Shown here one piece after another: positions 5,775 through 9,931 of a stretch of DNA of 9,931 nt. The notes beneath the pieces were generated by a model. It ran no database searches and was not told where the DNA came from. It was given only the letters and a program-made list of their open reading frames with translations. Both the position numbers and the translations under genes were made by a program. The stretch is from Deltaproteobacteria bacterium (GTDB lineage Bacteria; Desulfobacterota; DSM-4660; Desulfatiglandales; B25-G16), in the NCBI GenBank assembly GCA_020348625.1, contig CP070752.1:1365175-1375105 (forward strand), given 5' to 3'. Position 1 is the first letter of the stretch; each line of letters opens with the position of its first letter.

Positions 5775-7178
5775 ATGAAAGACTTGAGGGATTTTATTGC
5801 AGTATGTGAAAAGGAAGGACAGCTTCACAGGATCAAGGCGGAGGTGGACTGGGATCTGGAGCTCTCTCACGTCGCCAAGCTCAATGAGGAGAAAAAGGGG
5901 CCGGCTCTCCTCTTTGAGAACGTGAAGGGCTATGATTGGCCGATTATCACCAGCACCTGCACGACCACGGAAAGGCTCGCCATTATCATGGGCATGCCCA
6001 AGGAGACCCCCCTGGTGGAGCTCATGAGGCACTGGGTGGAAATAGGGAGCAGGAAGATCCCACCCAAAGTGGTAGATACGGGCCCATGCAAGGAAAACAA
6101 GATGATGGGGGACAAGGTGGACCTGTTCAAGTTTCCCGTGCCCAAGTTTTTCCCTAGGGACGGGGGGCGTTATTTCGGTACAGCCCACTCAGTGATCACC
6201 AAAGACCTGGATTCAGATTGGGTCAACATCGGGACCTACCGGCTCCAGCTGCTCGAGAAGAATATCCTGGGGACACAATTCATCAAGGGAAAACACTCCG
6301 ATATCATGCTCAAGAAATACCAGGCAGCAGGCAAACCCATGCCGGTGGCCGTGGTAGTGGGGGCTGACCCTCTTATGTTCGTCATGGGTGGCGCGAGATT
6401 CTCTGCTTTTGAATCGGAGTACGATCTAGCCGGGTCGATCCGTGGCGAGCCTATCGAGGTGGTGAAGTGCGAGACTAATGACCTTATCGTGCCCGCCGGG
6501 GCGGAAATCATCGTGGAGGGCGAGGTTGATGCCAATGAATTCAAGCCCGAAGGACCTTTCGGTGAGTACACGGGCTACTATTCAGGGGTAGGCACCGAAC
6601 AGCGGAATTTTATGAAGGTAAACTGCGTCACTCATCGGAACAACCCCATCTTTATGGCCACCACCGTGGGCCGGGCCGTTACCGACACCCATATGTGTCT
6701 GGCATTGGCTTACGGCTCGACTTTGTGGCAGCAGCTTTCTAATATGAGGATTCCCGGTATCAAGGCCGTCTACTGTCCCCCTGAGGCTGCGGGAAGGTTT
6801 ATTGCCATAATTTCCCTGACGCAGATGTACCCGGGTCACGCGGATCAGGTTCTGACTGCGGCCATCTCGACCGAAATGGGGGCCTATGGCCTCAAGACGG
6901 TTATCGTTGTAGACGACGATATTGATCCCTGGGATATACCCCGGGTCTTGTATGCCTTGGCCTTTCGGTTTCAGCCGAATCGCTCACAGGTTATCAAACG
7001 GGGTCGGTCTACACCCCTGGATCCCTCACTGCCGATTGATCAGCGGTGGATCACGGGGCGTCTGCTTCTTGATGCGACTATCCCCTACGACTGGGAGGAG
7101 AAGCCCATCAGAATCGAGCTCGACAATGATATGGTCAAGAAGGTGCAAGCCAGATGGTCGGAATTAGGGCTTTCGTAG
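5775..7178 (+). CDS. UbiD-family prenyl-FMN-dependent (de)carboxylase
   Basis: This 467-residue protein is a full-length UbiD family member. It should reversibly carboxylate or decarboxylate an aromatic or unsaturated acid using prenylated FMN. Catalytic residues are recognisable: R156 in NIGTYR (151-156), and E259 and E264 in EGPFGEYTGYY (259-269). They correspond to the Arg-Glu-Glu network known from fungal Fdc1. Metal/cofactor ligands would be N151, H174 (KGKHSD) and E215 (SEYDLAG). AAGGAGGT at 5760-5767, seven bases from ATG 5775, is the strongest ribosome binding site in the window. The neighbourhood (UPF0261, LpdD-like, UbiX) resembles hydroxyarylic acid decarboxylase operons. The PpsA/PpsB-like genes upstream point instead to carboxylation of a phosphorylated phenol, as in phenylphosphate carboxylase. 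Only one UbiD subunit is in the window, whereas phenylphosphate carboxylase in Thauera has two plus small subunits. Family assignment is firm; substrate and direction are not. Confidence 0.92.
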   Translation: MKDLRDFIAVCEKEGQLHRIKAEVDWDLELSHVAKLNEEKKGPALLFENVKGYDWPIITSTCTTTERLAIIMGMPKETPLVELMRHWVEIGSRKIPPKVVDTGPCKENKMMGDKVDLFKFPVPKFFPRDGGRYFGTAHSVITKDLDSDWVNIGTYRLQLLEKNILGTQFIKGKHSDIMLKKYQAAGKPMPVAVVVGADPLMFVMGGARFSAFESEYDLAGSIRGEPIEVVKCETNDLIVPAGAEIIVEGEVDANEFKPEGPFGEYTGYYSGVGTEQRNFMKVNCVTHRNNPIFMATTVGRAVTDTHMCLALAYGSTLWQQLSNMRIPGIKAVYCPPEAAGRFIAIISLTQMYPGHADQVLTAAISTEMGAYGLKTVIVVDDDIDPWDIPRVLYALAFRFQPNRSQVIKRGRSTPLDPSLPIDQRWITGRLLLDATIPYDWEEKPIRIELDNDMVKKVQARWSELGLS

Positions 7179-7271
7179 AAGCGGCTTAGCGTATGCTCTT
7201 TAATGAGATCGCATGGTAATGAGAAGGGAAATGTGAGAGAATGATCGCCAGAATCAAGGGAGGGTAATCTG

Positions 7272-7361
7272 GTGAAAGTTCCTGGGAGAAGAGGTATTAA
7301 CCGCAAAGATGTTAGGAATGCAGAGCGCTTTACGATTTTGCAGTTTGGAGGCGGGTCATGA
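7272..7361 (+). CDS. Possible 29-residue peptide translationally coupled to the UPF0261 gene
   Basis: A GTG at 7272 opens a 29-codon frame ending in TGA 7359-7361. That stop overlaps the next gene's ATG (7358) as ATGA. AAGGGAGGG (7256-7264) sits seven bases before the GTG, an excellent ribosome binding site. The peptide is basic (MKVPGRRGINRKDVRN) and ends QFGGGS. It resembles no family I know. Translational coupling to the UPF0261 gene would explain both the strong site and the overlap. A chance frame or the remains of a longer gene are real alternatives. Confidence 0.3.
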   Translation: MKVPGRRGINRKDVRNAERFTILQFGGGS

Positions 7362-8614
7362 CAATTGGAATTGTGGGCATGCTGGATGAAAGAGAAGCAG
7401 GCCTTACCCTGATCAAAGACCACATAGAACAGAAGGGACACAGGACACTTCTCATCGACATCAGCATGGGTACGGGAGCGATCGATTCGGCGTTAAAAGC
7501 GGACATTACTTGCGACGAGGTTGCCCTGGCCGGCGGTGCACCCATAGAAAGTGTCAGAGAAATGCTGGCCGAGGAGAGGGATAAGGCAACTTCGACCATG
7601 GCTGAAGGCTTAGGCAAGAAACTGCTGGATCTTCATGAGGCCGGCGAGCTGAAGGGGGTCATCGCCGTCGGCGGAATGACGGGGACTTTCATCACCCTGA
7701 CTGCCATGAAAAAGCTGCCCTTTGGGCTGCCCAAGCTCCTCATCTCAAGCGTAGCCGCCATGCCCGCCTATGGCAAAAGGCTTGCAGAATATTTTGGTGT
7801 GAGGGACATAACCGTGATGCACAGTGTGGTCGATACCGTGGGATTAAATCCACTGGTAAGGACATTGATGATCAATGGAGCCGGCGCCATCTGCGGCATG
7901 GCTGAAGCATATGCGCCTCCTCAGAGAGAGGAAAAGCCCTCCGTCGCCATTAGCGAATTCGGGTTCTGCGATAAGGGAGCTCACTACGTCAGGGAATTGT
8001 TGGAGGAGAATTATAATATTGTTTCCTTTCACGCCACTGGGTTGGGCGAAAAGGCGGCGGGCGACCTAGTCGGTCAGGGGTTGTTCGAGGCCTTTATTGA
8101 TTTAGTTCCAGCCGGCTTCAGCGAATACCTGCTGGGAGGCAACCGCGCCGCGGGACCGGATCGGTTGGACGCCGGCATCAATCAGGGCAAGCCCTATATC
8201 CTTACACCGTGCGGATTTGACATGATAAGTTGTGGCCCTGTCCAGAGAAGAGATGAAGGCGATCCTCTCTGGGTTTCGAGAAAACTGGCGGAAAGAAAGC
8301 TGCTGATTCAGGATGGGATGAGGGTTCAGGCACGAACAACTCCTGAAGAAATGCAGATGATTGCCAGATCAGTTGCTGAGAAACTCAATAAGCACGAGAA
8401 TAAGAAGTTGGTGAAGTTCATTATACCGACAAAGGGTTTCTCGTCGATCAGCGTCGAAGGCGGGGCCCTTTATGATCCGATTTCTGACCAGGCTTTTGTT
8501 GATGAATTAAGGAGGAACGTGGATCCAGAGATCGAAATCATAGAGGTAGACACCCACATCAATACCCCTGAGTTTGCTCGTGCCGTGATAGATGTACTCG
8601 AGCGAACTCTATGA
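7358..8614 (+). CDS. Tm-1-like ATP-binding domain protein (UPF0261)
   Basis: This 418-residue protein matches the UPF0261/Tm-1 N-terminal domain family along its whole length. Visible signatures are the Rossmann-like start MTIGIVGMLD, LLIDISMG (31-38), AVGGMTGTF (103-111), SVVDTVGLNP (156-165), FHATGLGEKA (224-233), LLGGNRAAGPDRL (258-270) and FIIPTKGFSSISVEGGALYD (354-373). The plant member Tm-1 binds ATP in this domain; the bacterial reaction is not established. Many relatives are encoded with or fused to a TIM-barrel partner. None is seen here. It lies instead between ubiD and the LpdD-like/UbiX genes, 32 bp before the former, so it most likely serves the UbiD reaction, for instance through an ATP-dependent step on the substrate or cofactor (inference). 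GGAGG 7347-7351 supports ATG 7358. The family's usual TTTE-like segment reads PAGFSEYLLGG here, which marks a divergent subfamily. Confidence 0.85.
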   Translation: MTIGIVGMLDEREAGLTLIKDHIEQKGHRTLLIDISMGTGAIDSALKADITCDEVALAGGAPIESVREMLAEERDKATSTMAEGLGKKLLDLHEAGELKGVIAVGGMTGTFITLTAMKKLPFGLPKLLISSVAAMPAYGKRLAEYFGVRDITVMHSVVDTVGLNPLVRTLMINGAGAICGMAEAYAPPQREEKPSVAISEFGFCDKGAHYVRELLEENYNIVSFHATGLGEKAAGDLVGQGLFEAFIDLVPAGFSEYLLGGNRAAGPDRLDAGINQGKPYILTPCGFDMISCGPVQRRDEGDPLWVSRKLAERKLLIQDGMRVQARTTPEEMQMIARSVAEKLNKHENKKLVKFIIPTKGFSSISVEGGALYDPISDQAFVDELRRNVDPEIEIIEVDTHINTPEFARAVIDVLERTL

Positions 8615-8646
8615 GACTCTAACAAGAGTCATCCAGGTGTAGTTTT

Positions 8647-9033
8647 TTGGAATTCAGGATTAAAACAACAGAAGAGGCCTATAATCTCGAGGGCTTTGTG
8701 AAAGAGATAGGGCAGGATGTTTTGGTGGCGATATGGGGTGGTGAGCGGCCCCATATCGGTGCCGTTGCCGTGGCACAACCACGACCAAGTTTGAGAGATC
8801 AAAGCGTAGTCAGTGCCACTGCCTCTGTTTTCTGTTATGTCGGCCACAAAGACGATGTTATCGCAAAAGAGGCTGCGGAAAGGTTGTCGGCCGCACTCAA
8901 CAGGAACACTACGGTAGCGGCGGGTATCCACTGGGATAACATCGATGAAGCGGGAGTTAAGACGATCGTGGAAAACAGCCGTCAATTGGTGAATATGATA
9001 CTAGACCACATGAGCAGGAGAGAGCAGAAATAG
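8647..9033 (+). CDS. LpdD-like small protein (prenylated-flavin chaperone family)
   Basis: The 128-residue protein carries the family pattern of LpdD, the small protein of gallate decarboxylase operons: IGQDVLVAIWGGERPHIGAV (21-40), GHKDD (66-70) and AGIHWDNI (92-99). LpdD-like proteins are thought to help pass prenyl-FMN from UbiX to UbiD or to mature the UbiD enzyme. The neighbours UbiD and UbiX fit that. The protein is soluble, with no signal peptide. The start is TTG 8647. An in-frame TAA at 8620-8622 excludes an earlier start, no ATG occurs before the conserved block, and AGGTG (8635-8639) is seven bases upstream. It lies 32 bp after the UPF0261 gene and 50 bp before ubiX, consistent with one operon. 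The family match is from memory of its motif pattern, so the chaperone role is less certain than the family. Confidence 0.75.
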   Translation: MEFRIKTTEEAYNLEGFVKEIGQDVLVAIWGGERPHIGAVAVAQPRPSLRDQSVVSATASVFCYVGHKDDVIAKEAAERLSAALNRNTTVAAGIHWDNIDEAGVKTIVENSRQLVNMILDHMSRREQK

Positions 9034-9083
9034 GTATATAAGTGTAACATGTGCATGAACAGGCTTAAGAAACAAGGTGAGAC

Positions 9084-9650
9084 ATGAAAGAACGGATTAT
9101 CATCGGTATCACAGGGGCAAGCGGTGTTGTCTAAGGCATTGAGATCTTGAGAGAGCTCAAGAAGAACGACCTTGAAGTTCATCTTATTATTTCTGAATCG
9201 GGCAAAAAGAACATCCTGTTTGAAACGGATTATTCAACCGAGGAGGTAGAAGCCCTGGCAGATAGGGTATATGACAACCACGATCTGGCAGCCGCTCCAG
9301 CGAGCGGGTCATTCTTAACGCAAGGGATGATCGTTGCTCCCTGTACCATAAAGACACTATCGGGCATTGCCAACTCCTATTCGGAAAGCCTCATGGTGCG
9401 GGCTGCGGATGTCTGTTTGAAAGAGAAAAGGAAGCTGGTCCTCTTGGTTCGGGAAACCCCGCTCCACAAAGGCCATCTTGAACTCATGACCAGGGCAGCT
9501 GATATGGGAGCTCACATACTCCCGCCAATTCCCTCGTTTTATAATCACCCCAAGAGTATTGAGGACATCGTCCATCAGACCATCGGTAAGGCCTTTGATT
9601 ATTTTGGGATCGAGCACAACCTTTTTGAACGATGGGGTGGGCAGAAATAG
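9084..9650 (+). pseudogene. ubiX: UbiX flavin prenyltransferase gene with in-frame TAA at codon 17
   Basis: UbiX joins dimethylallyl phosphate to FMN to make the prenyl-FMN used by UbiD enzymes. From ATG 9084 (AAGGTGA 9074-9080 upstream) the frame reads MKERIIIGITGASGVV, then TAA at 9132-9134. It then continues in the same frame for 171 codons to TAG 9648-9650. All family blocks are intact: GITGASG (8-14), SGSF (74-77), GMIVAPCTIKTLSGIA (81-96), RETPL (123-127) and SFYNHP (151-156). Total length, 188 codons, is normal. The position of the stop is usually Tyr (GASGxxYG), so one base change from TAT or TAC explains it. TTG 9147 could restart translation, but that product would lack the first beta strand and the GASG FMN loop. 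TAA ends five other genes here, so recoding of TAA is not supported. Either a recent nonsense mutation or a sequencing error is likely. Confidence 0.85.
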
Positions 9651-9835
9651 ATGCGTTTCATTTAAGCTTCGGTTTTTGCAGGGGTTCCAAGGGGCTCGAC
9701 AGGATCTCTTTTTTGAAGTCAGTCAGCTAGAAATGAATCAGCAGCTAGACCTACTGATTTACTTGCGTTGCTGGTAAACTTGAGATTGCTATTTGGGCAG
9801 TTGAGTTCGGCCGAGAACGATTAAGGATTCGGTGT

Positions 9836-9931
9836 TTACGAGCTCGGAATGGCTTGCCTTTGCCTCTTTATGCCCGTTCGCTGCATGACATACAAAACTC
9901 CCACTATGAGAAGCCCCAACCCCTTAATCCG
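9836..9931 (-). CDS. Possible C-terminus of a convergent membrane protein gene, cut by window edge
   Basis: On the minus strand a frame is open from the window's right edge for 31 codons to TAA at 9838-9836. It reads as one hydrophobic segment (GLGLLIVGVLYVM) followed by a basic tail (QRTGIKRQRQAIPSS), a common ending for an inner-membrane transporter. The family cannot be told from so few residues. A chance frame is possible, but it would fit a convergent gene after the ubiX operon. Confidence 0.35.
   Translation of the reverse strand, partial: RIKGLGLLIVGVLYVMQRTGIKRQRQAIPSS

Noticed and set aside
9132..9134. TAA read as a sense codon (recoded stop) in ubiX
   Set aside because: TAA is used as the normal terminator of both synthase-like genes, the receiver, the membrane protein and the LysR gene in this window, so reassignment is unlikely.
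9724..9759. Attachment site or repeat element from two CAGCTAGA copies and AATCAG/CTGATT arms
   Set aside because: The repeats are only 6-8 bp and nothing nearby suggests an integrase or a mobile element.

Overview
The gene content points to a strictly anaerobic bacterium that degrades aromatic compounds. The closest fit is a deltaproteobacterial sulfate reducer or syntroph (Desulfobacterota type), but this is inferred from gene content and not from a phylogenetic marker. All clear genes are on the + strand. They form two blocks separated by a strong hairpin terminator at 3871-3902. No rRNA, tRNA, CRISPR array or insertion sequence was recognised.

Block 1 (1-3861) opens with the 3' part of a gene for a phosphohistidine (swivelling) domain protein. 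Next comes a free-standing PEP-synthase-type ATP-grasp domain protein. Their order is inverted relative to PEP synthase, the PEP-binding barrel is missing, and the lengths fit the two catalytic subunits of phenylphosphate synthase (PpsA, PpsB). That enzyme activates phenol by ATP-dependent phosphorylation. After them come a response-regulator receiver protein with a Trp-rich tail of unknown function, a leader with several stem-loops, and an unrecognised membrane protein made of five 2-helix repeats.

Between the blocks lie about 400 bp without a convincing gene, then a LysR-type regulator (4306-5250). A further 524-bp regulatory gap carries an AT-rich operator-like repeat.

Block 2 (5775-9650) is a UbiD module: a UbiD-family (de)carboxylase, a possible 29-residue coupled ORF, a Tm-1-like/UPF0261 ATP-binding protein, an LpdD-like small protein (prenylated-flavin chaperone family), and a UbiX flavin prenyltransferase. 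UbiX would make the prenyl-FMN cofactor needed by UbiD, and the LpdD-like protein probably helps load it. As read, ubiX has an in-frame TAA at codon 17, inside its FMN-binding region. The dedicated cofactor gene is therefore broken, or the base is a sequencing error.

Together the blocks suggest ATP-dependent phosphorylation of a phenolic substrate followed by UbiD carboxylation, as in anaerobic phenol degradation. The substrate, and whether the two blocks work together, are inferences. At the right edge a short minus-strand frame looks like the C-terminus of a convergent membrane protein.
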